Positions 1 to 11,320 of a DNA stretch of 64,000 nt are shown here, piece by piece. Location of the stretch: contig CM055826.1 of assembly GCA_029582265.1 (NCBI GenBank), positions 37,704,127 through 37,768,126 of the forward strand. The letters run 5' to 3'. The stretch comes from Zoroaster sp. YZ-2022. Lineage: Eukaryota; Echinodermata; Asteroidea; Forcipulatida; Zoroasteridae. Every line of letters starts with the position of its first letter. Positions within the stretch are counted from its first letter, which is position 1. The notes beneath the pieces were generated by a model. It made no database searches and had not been told where the DNA came from. It worked only from the letters and a program-made list of their open reading frames with translations. Made by a program: the position numbers and the translations under genes.

Positions 1-245
1 TGTTGTTAGATCACTGTGGGCGAAAGTGCAGCGATAGTGTGTCGCGTTTTGCGTATTTTGCAGTTGATGTGCGTACGAGCGGAATATCTCCAGCGATCAT
101 TGGCTGGTAGATGTACACGCGCGCTTAGTTCCATAACTTACGCACATAAAGTGTACGCACAACGCTCACACGACGCAAAAGTGGCTATCATCAAGACACT
201 GGGTGCAAATTCACCACTAGAGGGCTACGATGTGCACTGAGCGAA
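1..245 (+). repeat. Dispersed ~270-bp repeat, copy 1 (cut by window edge)
   Basis: This block recurs nearly intact at 2232-2507 in the same orientation, and in part at 13690-13805 and 22449-22505 on the minus strand. Shared landmarks are the phrase GATCACTGTGGGCGAAAG at the left and CTAGAGGGCTACGATGTGCA at the right. A 74-codon open frame crosses it, but it is not kept open in the same way in the other copies, so I do not call a gene. I see no terminal inverted repeat or poly-A tail and cannot assign a class. Confidence 0.7.
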
Positions 246-1400
246 TAATGACTCTTCAGTATCTACTTGAACGTTCGAACTAGAGAAAGGTACATACGCA
301 CTTCTAATGTAATGTACATGTACATGCAAAAGTATGATCACACCTATTTGTACAACTACACTGTAAAAATGGCGTTTAGAATTTAAACACACACACAATA
401 AACGCGTTTAGGAATGCGTTTAAATGCTAAACGGCCATCCTCTGTACATGTCACAAAGCTAAACGTGCTTAGCTTTTTGACACCTGTTCATATGTTTTTT
501 GCATTCAAACACACATCACAGAAAAAGCACAATCTAAACATGTTTTAGGCTAAACATGTGAAAAAAGTGGGTACAATTAGAAATGTGTTTAAATACTCTT
601 ATTGTTCAATTCACAGATATGTTCGCAAATACAACAGTGCGCAAGCGCAAGCCGATCTGCGTAATGCATGCTGGTCTAGCTGTCAAAATACTACAAAACT
701 GACCTTACCTCCCCATATAGGCCTATTGTCGATCAATGTTACAACCACACTGAACAGCAGTTAGCCATGCTTTTCTTCTCTTTTTTGTGTTCAGTTTAAT
801 AACGCAACTACGTAGAGAGTGCGATTTTAAACTAACCTAAATAGATTGATACTCAACGTAAATTATGAACATTGATCACTAGCTAGACCAAAATGCAAAT
901 GCAATGCGCACGTATTTTTTGCAACGTTGTAGACTATCCGAAAAATAATGTGGAGAAAAAACGACATACGTTTCTCTACAAATATATTGCAATATCCAGT
1001 TGCAAAAAGCGACGAAAATCAACGTCGTTTCTGTTCCGTATTTTATTTTATTTTTATTTTTTTCAAATCCAGGTATTCGCTCAATGATACAGAATCAATG
1101 TATAAACTTAGCGTCTAAAGTGTTCTCTCATATCTCGGTTTCTTGTTATGAACGTTCAATTAATCTTTTTTTACAAGAGTCAAACTAACCCAACTAGGAT
1201 AAACCTGTGACATTTTCTAACACATTTAAAAAAAGGTTTTCCAAATCATCTTCCATAATGTTCTTAATTCCTCGTACGGAAAGTAACGCCTGCTTTATTT
1301 AACCTGGAAATACCCTGTTAAGCGTCCCCGTTCGTGTTTATCACGATAGAACCCCAAGGATTTATCAGTCAACTGGAATAGTGCACGCCCACACGCCTAC
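246..1400. other. No recognisable gene
   Basis: AT-rich sequence with short unsupported open frames only. Around 360-560 there are several scattered copies of GTTTAAATGCTAAAC-like words (AAACGTG, TTTAGGC), which may be decayed repeat sequence. I see no splice-flanked exon. Confidence 0.5.
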
Positions 1401-1780
1401 AATCTTGTGTAATTGGGCGATCTATCCTGCGTTTGGAACTTTAGCATTGGTAATGTTGGCAAAACTGCTTCTATGAGTATGCTTACTCTCTTTGAATCAA
1501 GATATACAATCGTGTGTAATTGGGCGATCTATCCTGCGTTTGGAACTTTAGCATTGGTAATGTTGGCAAAACTGCTTCTATGAGTATGCTTACTCTCTTT
1601 GAATCAAGATATACATTCAAGGGAAGGTACAACATTGGTAATGTTGGCAAAACTGCTTCTATGAGTATGCTTACTCTCTTTGAATCAATATATACATTAA
1701 AGGGAAGGTACAACATTGGTAATATTGGCAAAACTACTGCTTCTATGAGTATGCTTACTTTCTATGAAAGTTTCAACTCA
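1401..1780 (+). repeat. 81-bp minisatellite array, short
   Basis: About four units of the 81-bp family (landmark GGTAATGTTGGCAAAACTGC, then TGAGTATGCTTACTCTCTTT). The first two units sit in a larger 107-bp direct duplication (starts at 1401 and 1508) that also contains GTGTAATTGGGCGATCTATC, so unique flank has been duplicated together with the repeat. Confidence 0.85.
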
Positions 1781-1882
1781 ATGCGGGGTCTAAGTCATGA
1801 GAAAAATGTGAACAAGCCTTGCCACATTTCACAGAAAACCCTTTGAGCAAATATTTGCCGTCCGGCAACATTTTTGTCAATG

Positions 1883-2102
1883 CATGGGCTTATTTTTCAT
1901 GTTTTCTCTGAAAACATGTTTAGAGTTCGATCAGTTACAACTGTCTATAAATTAGAGTTAACTTATATATATTAAATATTAAATATAACATTCATGGGCT
2001 TATTTTTCATGTTTTCTCTGAAAACATGTTTAGAGTTCGATCAGTTACAACTGTCTATAAATTAGAGTTAACTTATATATATTAAATATTAAATATAACA
2101 TT
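1883..2102. repeat. Perfect 110-bp tandem duplication
   Basis: The 110 bases at 1883-1992 are repeated base for base at 1993-2102. Perfect identity suggests a recent event. Each half holds a short inverted repeat, CATGTTTTC/GAAAACATG, and AT-rich sequence ending TTAAATATTAAATATAACATT. Confidence 0.95.
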
Positions 2103-2231
2103 CATGAAGACGTATTTAACACTTTAAGTATTGATTCAACACTTAAACTTTAAGTTTTAATTCGATATTTTTCCATGAATTGCATCCAGACCTTTATCAT
2201 AAATCGAACACTTTATTTTACTCTTCGAGAG

Positions 2232-2507
2232 TACCTTTATTCGCACCGTGCATGAGCTGTTGAGGGCACATGTTGTTGGATCACTGTGGGCGAAAGGGCA
2301 TCGACAGTGCGTTGCGTTTGGCGTATTTTGCAGTTGATGTGCGTACGCGCAGAATATTTCCAGCGATCAGAAGTACACCCACGCGTAACACCATAACATA
2401 CGCGCATAAAGTGTATGCACAACGCTCACATGATGCCAAAGTGGCTATCATCAAGACACTGGGTGCAAATTCACCGCTAGAGGGCTACGATGTGCACTGA
2501 GCGAATA
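2232..2507 (+). repeat. Dispersed ~270-bp repeat, copy 2
   Basis: Longer copy of the repeat at the window start. It begins near ATTCGCACCGTGCATGAGCT and ends at GATGTGCACTGAGCGAATAA. It diverges from copy 1 by scattered substitutions and a short deletion around 2368-2390. Confidence 0.75.
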
Positions 2508-3495
2508 AACTGGGACTAGTGTTAAATGATGAACCATGATTGCCGTCGGGCTAATGTTCTTACTTCTTTATTATTAACAAAACAATAATATATCCTTTTA
2601 ATCCTTCATGTAATGTGATTAGACTGAAGACCAAACAGTAAACATGCTCAGATTGTGTCAGAGTCCTAATTATCACGGAGAAGGAAGAGCCGGTAGGCAG
2701 ACGGTATGTAAGTCATTTATCGAGAGAGGCAAACCCTCTAAATCAATAGTGGACAATCTAACTCCTTTGGGCGAAGGATAAGGAAGGGAAGATGAATTAT
2801 ATGTGGCTATGGTGTGCCTGTTGTTCTTGAACTCGTTTACTTTTCGAAGAGATATGTTGAGCATAATATTTAAAAAAACGCTATCTTTGAACAAATGAAC
2901 TAACACAATGACTCTATTAGAGAGGGTCTGAAATCCAGGGGCGCGTCGGGAGAAGCTGAAAGGGGGGGTATTCTGGCTCGGAACCTTCCTGAATCCTCCA
3001 AAATCCATCAGTGCACTTTTGGAAACATGCCCTTATCTTCAACATGCACCATGCATTTTCGTTGATCTTTCATATTCAGCACTTATGGCCTGTACTTCTT
3101 GTCAGGTAGTAATTTTGCCCTGTTTGAAGAAGTGAAAGTACCAGTTTCTGAAAGTGCTGATTTTTTTCCCAAAAAGTGTCCCTCGAAGGCCAGGATTGTG
3201 ATGGATTTGGGGTGGTTAGGGTTAATCATAGAGCTATAGGAGAGCTCACGTAAGAAGCATCCTAACTGAATTAGGATAAGGGATGCCTCCAGTCGCGGGA
3301 CACCTCCGTGTCCCCAAAGAACACCTCAGTCCCCCAGCCTTCGAAGAACACCTTCAGAGGTCTGTATGCACAAACACTTCACTCATACCAGAATGATATT
3401 GAGTCAATATGAAAATGCTATCATCAACGGTAGACATTTGGAGTATCAACGCCATCTTGGAAAGGAGTCACGTGACTTAATGCACATCAGCCATA
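2508..3495. other. No recognisable gene
   Basis: Between the dispersed repeat and the mariner-type element. A 111-codon minus-strand open frame at 2673-3008 has no recognisable domain. The phrase AATCCTCCAAAATCC near 2993 also occurs many times around 58.8 and 59.6 kb, so at least part of this is repeat-derived. Confidence 0.45.
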
Positions 3496-3497
3496 TA

Positions 3498-5425
3498 CAG
3501 GGTGTTTCAAAAAAAGTATACAATTAGAGAAATGTATCCGAAATGGATGTTTTATAAGTTTACAAAAATCTGCCACTAAGTATTGATGGACCCAAGGTCT
3601 TATGCTTTAATTTCAACCATGTCAATCCTCAGCTGTTCCGCATGAGTGAACACTAGCTATTTACTTTTACCAGATTTGTATTAGCTTGCGCACAAAAGTG
3701 AAAGGGTTCAAACACAATGAAACACCGTGGTAGGGAATGTTAGGCATGTGCTTTGTTGCTCACAAATTTTCAATGATGTGACATAACAGAGTGTCATGCT
3801 ATGGCATAAAACTGACGGTCATCTTTGTACATTCCCACATTTCTGCACTGAATTGAGTACAACATGGTTCGTCCACAGTACACACCACAACAGAGATCCT
3901 TTTTGGTAACAGAGTACCACCGTACTAACAGTGTCTCTGCAGTGCTTCAAAGGTTCCGCCAAGAGTACCCAAACGTACGGTGTCCAACACGAGTAACAGT
4001 TTACAAAAATGTTAGGAAGTACCAGGCTACTGGGACAAGTCGGAATCTGAACAAGGAACGATCTGGCCGACCCAGAACTGGTCGATCTGCTGCAAACATC
4101 CAAGCTGTCCGTGATGTCCTGGAAGCACAGCAAGAAGCAGATGAAGGTGGCAGGCATGACGGGAGGATAAGCTGTCGTCGTAATGGGGTAGGGTTGGCCC
4201 CGGCAACCTTCAACAGGATTACCCGCTGTGATCTGCACCTACACCCTTACCAAATCATTAAACGGCAACAACTCCTGCCCGGTGATCAACCGAGGAGGCG
4301 TCAATTTTGTACATGGCTTCTGGCACAGGGTCCACGGTTCCTTGATGATTTAATCATCGGTGACGAGGCCGGATTTTCCTTGAACGCCATGGTGAATTCC
4401 CACAACGTAAGGGAGCACGTGGACAAAAACCTGTTGATTTTGACTACCAACGAAATAACGACAGGCACAAACTGACAGTCTGGATTGGTTTGCTTGGAAA
4501 TGGGTCAATCATTGGCCCCTTCTTCTTCAGGAATAACATCAATGGTGATGAATACCTGCACATGATTAATAAAGATGTCGTGCCAGCCATCAATGATTTT
4601 CGTCGTTATCGTCCTGGCAGAAGAAATGCACAGTTTAGGCGTGCCTGGTGGGTGCAAGATGGGGCACCACCACACAGGAGAAGGATCGTGACTGAACGTC
4701 TCGCCGAATTGTTTGGCGATCGCGTCATCGCATTGAACCGGCCCGTCGAGTGGCCCCCAAGATCGCCCGATCTTACCCCACTGGACTTCTTCTTGTGGGG
4801 CCATCTTAAGTCTAAGGTGTACACCACTCCACCAAGAGACCTGGATGACCTGCAGGAACGTGTTACTGCCGAGGTTGCTGTTGTGAGGCAGGATGACGCA
4901 ATGATTAGGCGCGCTGTTTATGACATGCTGAGAAGGGCAGAAGTCTGTGTGCAAAGAAATGGTGGCCACGTTGAAGACTGAATCGTGCATGCATGAAGTG
5001 CAAACGTTGCATTCCCTCATGATGATTTCCGTTAGGCCTGCCTAATCATTGACTTGTAAGGTCATGCTGTTGTTCATGTTTTGAGAAAGGCGCAACATGC
5101 GTCCGAACTTGGTGGACTTATGGAGGACTGAGGGTTAATCCAATTTCCTAGAAAATTTGTGATCAACAAAGCACATGCCTAAACTTCCCTACTACGGTGT
5201 TTGATTCTGTTTGAACCCTTTCACTTTTGTGCGCAAGCTAATACAAATCAGGCGAAAGTAAATAGCTAGTGTTCACTCATACGGAACAGCTGAGGATTGA
5301 CATGGTGGCAATTAAAGCATAAGACCTTGGGTCCATCAATACTTAGTGCCAGATTTTTGTAAACTTATAAAACATCCATTTCGGATACATTTCTCTAATT
5401 GTATACTTTTTTTTGAAACACCCTG
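3498..5425 (+). mobile_element. Tc1/mariner-superfamily DNA transposon with long TIRs
   Basis: A complete element of 1,928 bp. It starts CAGGGTGTTTC and ends GAAACACCCTG, and is flanked on both sides by TA, the target-site duplication of the Tc1/mariner superfamily. The terminal inverted repeats are unusually long: 3498-3771 pairs with 5151-5425 with scattered mismatches. A single transposase reading frame, broken by one frameshift, fills the middle. Intact termini, clean TA duplication and one lesion suggest an insertion that is not very old. Confidence 0.93.
3864..4981 (+). pseudogene. Tc1/mariner-type transposase, one frameshift
   Basis: Encodes the enzyme that cuts and pastes the surrounding element. 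The N-terminal part (3864 to about 4427) has a helix-turn-helix-like DNA-binding region and a basic GRPRTGRS stretch typical of IS630/Tc1/mariner transposases. The catalytic domain shows three acidic motifs: GDEAGF before the shift, WVQDGAPPH, and PPRSPDLTPLDFFLWG after it. There are 36 residues between the second and third catalytic Asp. Near 4425-4430, inside a run of five A, the frame changes, consistent with loss of one base (or gain of two). Downstream the frame is open from about 4430 to the stop at 4979-4981. The start ATG at 3864 follows the inner edge of the left TIR by about 90 bp. As sequenced it cannot make a full transposase from one frame. Confidence 0.9.
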
Positions 5426-6160
5426 TATAACAAACCAAAGGCACTGCGTGTAAAACAATAGGACTCTTATATCATTATATACACATCAGCTGTGCGCGAA
5501 TAAATCTTAAATAATTATAATGATAGTGTTTGTAATCGCTGTCTCAGGGAAACTATGTTCCCCCAAACCCACAATTTTCAATATTATGCAGCAAACGCGA
5601 TGCACCGCATTCCTGGGTGGGGGTGGGGGGGTGGGGGTGGGGGTGGGGGGGGGGGTAGGGGAGAGAAGCTTTAACAGATGTATCCAAGACGAGAAACTAG
5701 GTCACTTCATACACTACAGGTGAAACGTAAGTTCATAGCAAAGGGGTAAAAATATGATATTCTGGGTTAGGATTTTGGTTTACACGTAATCATAAGTTTA
5801 TTATTAATCCACTGGGCGTTGGCCAGGAGTTGATACACATTTCCTTCCTCCTCCCATTCAGTTAGAAGCACGTGTCCCCTTCATCTACCCCCCTTCCCCT
5901 AACCCATGATCGTCGACCTTTATCGATATCACATAGCATCTATAGCTATATTGGTGTGTCAGGTCGACGAGTTCAAGTAAAGGTATAGATTGATATGTGA
6001 GCTGAATAATAGATTGACACGATGACTTAACAGTCACGACTTTTGCCTTGTTTTTATAATTATGAAGTTTTGACCTTGTGACCGGTCATAGTCAGACACT
6101 GGAATATGGGAACCATTATCTTATAAATCTAATTTTTTTTAAAGAAGCTTTTTCTCTAAT
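5426..6160. other. G-rich tract and unassigned sequence
   Basis: Contains an extreme G-rich run at about 5610-5665 made of GGGGTGGGGG-type blocks, which could form G-quadruplexes on the plus strand. Otherwise AT-rich with no supported gene. Confidence 0.5.
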
Positions 6161-6164
6161 TAAT

Positions 6165-6300
6165 TCACCGAGTGGCATGGTAGTCTAGTGGTTAGAACGC
6201 TCGCCTTCCATGTAGGTGGTACCGAGATCAAAACAAGTTTTTTTTTAATTTTTGTATAAATTATTGTATAAATTTTTATTTATTTTTTAATTTGTTTTAA
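6165..6300 (+). mobile_element. tRNA-derived SINE-like fragment
   Basis: A tRNA-like head reads GGTAGTCTAGTGGTTAGAAC, a good match to an internal A-box promoter, followed about 35 bases later by GGTACCGAGATC where a B-box (GGTTCGANNC) would lie but is degraded. T-rich sequence follows. It lacks a sound B-box and acceptor stem, so a SINE relic is more likely than a tRNA gene. Confidence 0.55.
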
Positions 6301-6599
6301 CTCCAACATCAACTCAAAAGCAAAATATTTCTGGTATATAATAGTACTTTCCAAATGCTTAAAGGTATTCAGCGGATTGTACGATCATTTCACCCTTCTA
6401 GTTTTCAAGAAATGTATACCATAAAACTTACCTGTAACGTTTCATCACAACAGGTGCTCATCACAGCGAAAAAATGTTACATGATTTTTTTTAACGTCTT
6501 TTATGTTTTAAAACCAGTTCAAACTTTTGTGTAAATTCGATATAACAATTCCTGTTTTCTCTAAGATGCAAGCACTAACTTCAGACGGAATAATTTCTC

Positions 6600-6740
6600 A
6601 GGATGATTTACAATAATATTGTAGAGTTCTTTCGGGTACACCATGTAATAATCTCTTTTTGAAAGAAGTGACGGCTCTGAGAAGAGCCGGTTGTACGTTC
6701 TCAACCGTTTCTACTCTTACCGTCATCAGGAGACATTGAT
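6600..6740 (-). repeat. Diverged fold-back / GAAACGTC-family repeat
   Basis: Read on the minus strand it contains TCCTGATGACGG and then GTAGAAACGG, followed by a short inverted repeat GGCTCTTCTCAGAGCC. The plan matches better copies at 16495, 17251, 27225 and 47621. Assignment rests on layout and short words only. Confidence 0.4.
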
Positions 6741-6772
6741 TCCCAATGTTAATAATTCGTTAATTTGATACT

Positions 6773-7078
6773 CTGGTCATTACCAGTGTTCATTGGCGGA
6801 TCCAGATGGGGGCTAAGGGCTGTAGCCCCCCGCCCTAAAATCGTTTAAAAAAAATTAAAAATTAAAATAAATAAATAAAAATTTAAAAAAAGAGGGAGAG
6901 AGGGGGAGGGGAGGGAAGGGGAGAACGCACTCCCATTCCCTCACTGTGCTTTGTTTTTCTCTCCCTTTGATTATTTCATTGTAATTTTTGTAGTACTGAA
7001 AAATAATTGTTTTTGATTCTCAGCCCGCCCGCCCGCCCCCCCCCCCTAAAAATGTTCTGGATCCGCCCATGGTGTTGT
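6773..7078. mobile_element. Miniature inverted-repeat element (GGCGGATCCAGA ends)
   Basis: Inverted ends CATTGGCGGATCCAGA and TCTGGATCCGCCCATG face each other across about 300 bp of low-complexity A-, G- and C-rich DNA. The bases GTGTT occur just outside both ends and may be part of a target duplication, but 8 matching bases are not visible. No coding capacity, so non-autonomous. Confidence 0.65.
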
Positions 7079-7384
7079 ACGTTCCTTTTATGCATCTTAC
7101 TTCTTTGAAAAATTACTGTAATATTGAAAAGTACAAGCGACAAGCATAAGGACAGATACATAATAAACAGATGTAAAATATAACTGATATCGTTAAAATA
7201 ATATAACTGATTATTTCTGGGAATCATGGGTTAAAAGATGATAATGAAACAGCAGTTGGGCTCCATTAAACTTCAATAATATCGCAGGCCAAATAAACAA
7301 TTCAGCTCACATAGGCCTACAGGAAGAATCTCACTTCTGTGTATTACTCGGTGTGTGGCCATGCATTAAAATCATCGATAAAAA

Positions 7385-9080
7385 CACCACCGAATAAAGT
7401 AAAGTGATACAGTTTTACATGACAGTTATAGGCCTACAATAGTGTAACGGCTTTCAAAGGAACATACAATATTGGTAATGTTGGCAAAACTGCTTCTATG
7501 AGTATGCTTACTCTCTTTGAATCAAGATATACATTGAAGGGAAGGTACAACATTGGTAATGTTGGCAAAACTACTTTTATGAGTATGCTTACTCTCTTTG
7601 AATCAAGATATACATTCAAGGGAAGGTACAACATTGGTAATGTTGGCAAAACTACTTCTATGAGTATGCTTACTCTCTTTGAATCAAGATATACATTCAA
7701 GGGAAGGTACAACATTGGTAATGTTGGCCAAACTGCTTCTATGAGTATGCTTACTCTCTTTGAATCAAGATATACATTGAAGGGAAGGCACAACATTGGT
7801 AATGTTGGCCAAACTACTTTTATGAGTATGCTTACTCTCTTTGAATCAAGATATACATTCAAGGGAAGGTACAACATTGGTAATGTTGGCAAAACTACTT
7901 CTATGAGTATGCTTACTCTCTTTGAATCAAGATATACATTGAAGGGAAGGCACAACATTGGTAATGTTGGCAAAACTGCTTCTATGAGTATGCTTACTCT
8001 CTTTGAATCAAGATATACATTGAAGGGAAGGTACAACATTGGTAATGTTGGCCAAACTGCTTCTATGAGTATGCTTACTCTCTTTGAATCAAGATATACA
8101 TTCAAGGGAAGGTACAACATTGGTAATGTTGGCCAAACTACTTTTATGAGTATGCTTACTCTCTTTGAATCAAGATATACATTCAAGGGAAGGTACAACA
8201 TTGGTAATGTTGGCAAAACTACTTCTATGAGTATGCTTACTCTCTTTGAATCAAGATATATACATTAAAATGAAGGTACAACATTGGTAATGTTGGCAAA
8301 ACTGCTTCTATGAGTATGCTTACTCCCTTTGAATCAAGATATACATTGAAGGGAAGGTACAACATTGGTAATGTTGGCAAAACTGCTTCTATGAGTATGC
8401 TTACTCTCTTTGAATCAATGTATACATTGAAGGGAAGGTACAACATTGGTAATGTTGGCCAAACTGCTTCTATGAGTATGCTTACTCTCTTTGAATCAAG
8501 ATATACATTAAAGGGAAGGTACAACATTGGTCATGTTGACAAAACTGCTTCTATGAGTATGCATACTCTCTTTGCATCAAGATATACATTGAAGGGAAGG
8601 TACATCATTGGTAATGTTGGCAAAACTGCTTCTATGAGTATGCTTACTCTTTGAATCAAGATATACATTGAAGGGAAGGTACATCATTGGTAATGTTGGC
8701 AAAACTGCCTCTATGAGTGTGCTTACTCTCTTTGAATCAAGATATACATTAAAGGGAATGTACATCATTGGTAATGTTGGCAAAACTGCTTCTACGAGAA
8801 TACTAACTCTCCTTGAATCAAGATAGGGCTATACATTAAACAACTAACCAATACAAGATGTTCAGCTTATTACGTTGAAATTTTAACGAGAAAAAAGCGA
8901 AAATGCATTCCGATTTTTTTTGCATTCATACTTAAAGATCAAAACATAGGTCTATAAGTAAACAAACCTGTGAAAGGTTAAACTCTGATCAGCGTGTATC
9001 TCATAATACAAATGTTTGAACATTCATTAACAAGTTCTAATATTGGTCAAAAGATAGCAGTTTCATGACTGCTATTTGCA
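7385..9080 (+). mobile_element. Complete copy of the 81-bp-array element
   Basis: Left flank 7385-7455 (ends GTGTAACGGCTTTCAAAGGA) is the reverse of 15866-15930; the central array is 7455-8830; the right flank starts AAACAACTAACC, then TCAGCTTATTACGTTG, as at 33720. The same left flank-array-right flank order occurs inverted at 15185-15930. This recurrence of unique flanks around the array is why I treat it as a dispersed element, not a local satellite. The right boundary is approximate. Confidence 0.55.
7455..8830 (+). repeat. 81-bp minisatellite array, about 17 units
   Basis: Head-to-tail units of 81 bp. Each contains AACATTGGTAATGTTGGC, a Tyr/Thr-rich coding-like stretch, and TGAGTATGCTTACTCTCTTT. 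Because 81 is divisible by three and stops are absent, both strands carry frames of about 260 codons. Variable positions (GGCAAA/GGCCAA, ACTGCTTCT/ACTACTTTT/ACTACTTCT, TTGAAG/TTCAAG) recur in the same order, so blocks of several units were copied together. Units right of 8260 are more diverged. Confidence 0.95.
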
Positions 9081-9972
9081 CATCGTTCCCTTAACAATTT
9101 AAAGACATTTTTCGTGCAGGCTTGATAAACTAAAACTGAGACAGTACATAATAGGCTACCCTTGATCATTTGATCAAAACCACATCAATCTAAGGCGAAA
9201 TATCTGGCACACCTACATGATTAAAGGTGACCAGGGGCTCACAATTGACAATATATATATTTAAAGTTCACAGGTACTGTTCATTAAGCTATTGTCAATC
9301 AACCGTAACATCACACCACATTGACAATCTCTGAATCATTGGATCTCAACAATGAACCAGGAAGCTTTTGTCTGTCTTGACAAGCTGGAATGTTTGCTAT
9401 TCTCACGGTTACTGGGCACATTATTGCGCTTCAAAAACTCCCTTTGGTCTAATAAGTCACCGTTTCCTTCCCAAACGCCAAAGGCATTTTTATAAGTTTC
9501 CTTCCCGAAACGCCAAAGGCTTTTTTTTGTACAAACAACATAATACCTACTAGTGTGTTCCTGACATCCATGTCTATGAAAAAAAAAATTGTGCCGACAT
9601 ATAATTATGCAGATATTCATGTCTCTATATAGACAATTTAAACAAAATTTATATTTTTTACATTCAGTGTAGGCCCTTCTGTTTATTTTTAATATCCATG
9701 ATTATCCTTGATACATTCGTGCGCTCTTTGTAAGGTCACAACATGAACTCATTCACATCGGCACTGCAAGTATACAAAACATAGTGGTTACTTCAAAACG
9801 CTTACTGACTAAGAACCAAACACCCAGTTAACTAGAAAACGCAAAAGTTCAAGAAGTTATATTTGTGATGAAAAAGAAATTCAATCATTTTCTATGCACA
9901 AACCAACATTGGTGTTGTATCTGATCCCGCTATATGACATCACGTACGAACTCATGAAAATGCAATTTTTTT
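9081..9972. other. No recognisable gene
   Basis: AT-rich. A small internal duplication around 9440-9520 repeats TTTCCTTCCC(G)AAACGCCAAAGGC. I see no exon, RNA gene or element ends. Confidence 0.45.
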
Positions 9973-9980
9973 AGCATACA

Positions 9981-10540
9981 ATAGGGGTGTGCGTTTTCGG
10001 ATATTTTTGGAACCGGATACCCGAAATCAGGAAACTTCGGATACCCGGATACCCGTTTTCATTTTTGCTGAAAACATGCCTCCGGTGGTGCACAAATACA
10101 TGTAACAAAATTTACCTTTATAATACAGACTAACAGAGGATACCATACTTAAATCGATATTTTCTTTACTGTGTTGTTTTTATTAAAGTAAAACAATTAG
10201 GCAAACATTAATCCCTCCTGTTCTGCTGGTTTGATAAGTTGTTTGAAGCAGCCGCTGCCAGGCCCTTTGCAATCTTAACGATTCGGTACAATCACAGATC
10301 AATGTATAACTGTTGGAGAAAAGTGAATGGAAAATGTCCGTAAAATACTACAAAGGCTTTATTGGAGAGTAATCTCTTGAATTTAAAGATAATTGTCTGT
10401 AAAAGTGTAAACATTACATTGTTCAAGAGTGACAGATTTCTGTCCGAATTTTAAAAAGTCGTTTACGGGTAATTGGAACCGAAAAATGGAACCGGGTAAT
10501 GACAGTTTCGGTCGGGTATCCGGATACCCGGAACAGCCCG
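9981..10540 (+). mobile_element. Small hAT-like element, copy A, with 8-bp target duplication
   Basis: Flanked by a perfect 8-bp duplication AGCATACA at 9973-9980 and 10541-10548, the hallmark length for hAT transposons. The left end reads ATAGGGGTGTGCG, the right end GAACAGCCCG. Inside the ends are GGATACCC/GGGTATCC and GGAACCG/CGGTTCC inverted words. Related copies lie at 11321-11629 (inverted) and 60298-60985. No transposase frame, so non-autonomous. Confidence 0.85.
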
Positions 10541-10548
10541 AGCATACA

Positions 10549-11312
10549 TACCTAAAAGTGCCCAAAAAGGAACAAAACACTCACAAATTTGCAATTAAAT
10601 GATAGCGAACTGATAGAGATGTCAACTGTCAACATGAATACGGAGTAGGACCTTTAAATGTACATATTATAATGGTGATAAACCGAGGGCTACCTGTCAG
10701 GGATTTTGACGTCCATTTCTTGTCTCTCTTTTGTCTGTAATTTGTTTAGCAAGCTTAGATCTTGCCAGATATTTTCTTGATCTTGCCAAATATTTCTTTT
10801 GTGATCTCACATGAGTGCACTCCCTTTCAATTGAACCATACCATACAATACAGAAAAACAACTCCTATAAGTCAAGGTTCAGTATTTAAATAGGCCTAGT
10901 TGAAGTTTATAGCAGGTTTCTACGTGCTGGAATGTAATAAAATGAACTGAGTACGCCTGGACCCAAACACGGCTGTCACCGAGAATGTATTTCCGACGTG
11001 GTCTGACATTTTAAACATAATGTAAATATACAATCATTCCATCTGTGCACATAAATACTATATGGTAAACAGCAATATAACACATCCACCAAGAATAGAC
11101 CTACCATCATTATTGTTATTTTCTAAAATAAATTCCCACAATATTAACATACAAATGTAGAGAACACCAGAGCAAACAAAAATGAGGCAAAATTCAACGT
11201 AGAACAAGGAAATAAATTAATCTAAATGTGTAGAACAATGACATGAATTCAAGGGCTTCTAATTGCGAAAAGGAATTATGATTAAGTATATACGGGGACC
11301 ATGTAATTATTG
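10549..11312. other. No recognisable gene
   Basis: AT-rich sequence between two related hAT-like elements. Nothing beyond short open frames is visible. Confidence 0.45.
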
Positions 11313-11320
11313 GAACAACA

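Noticed and set aside
3819..5020. Minus-strand frames of 139 and 171 codons
   Set aside because: Antisense shadows of the transposase coding region.
7434..8268. Long open frames (260 and 256 codons) on both strands
   Set aside because: They are products of an 81-bp tandem repeat whose period is a multiple of three. No start context, splice sites or domain support a gene.
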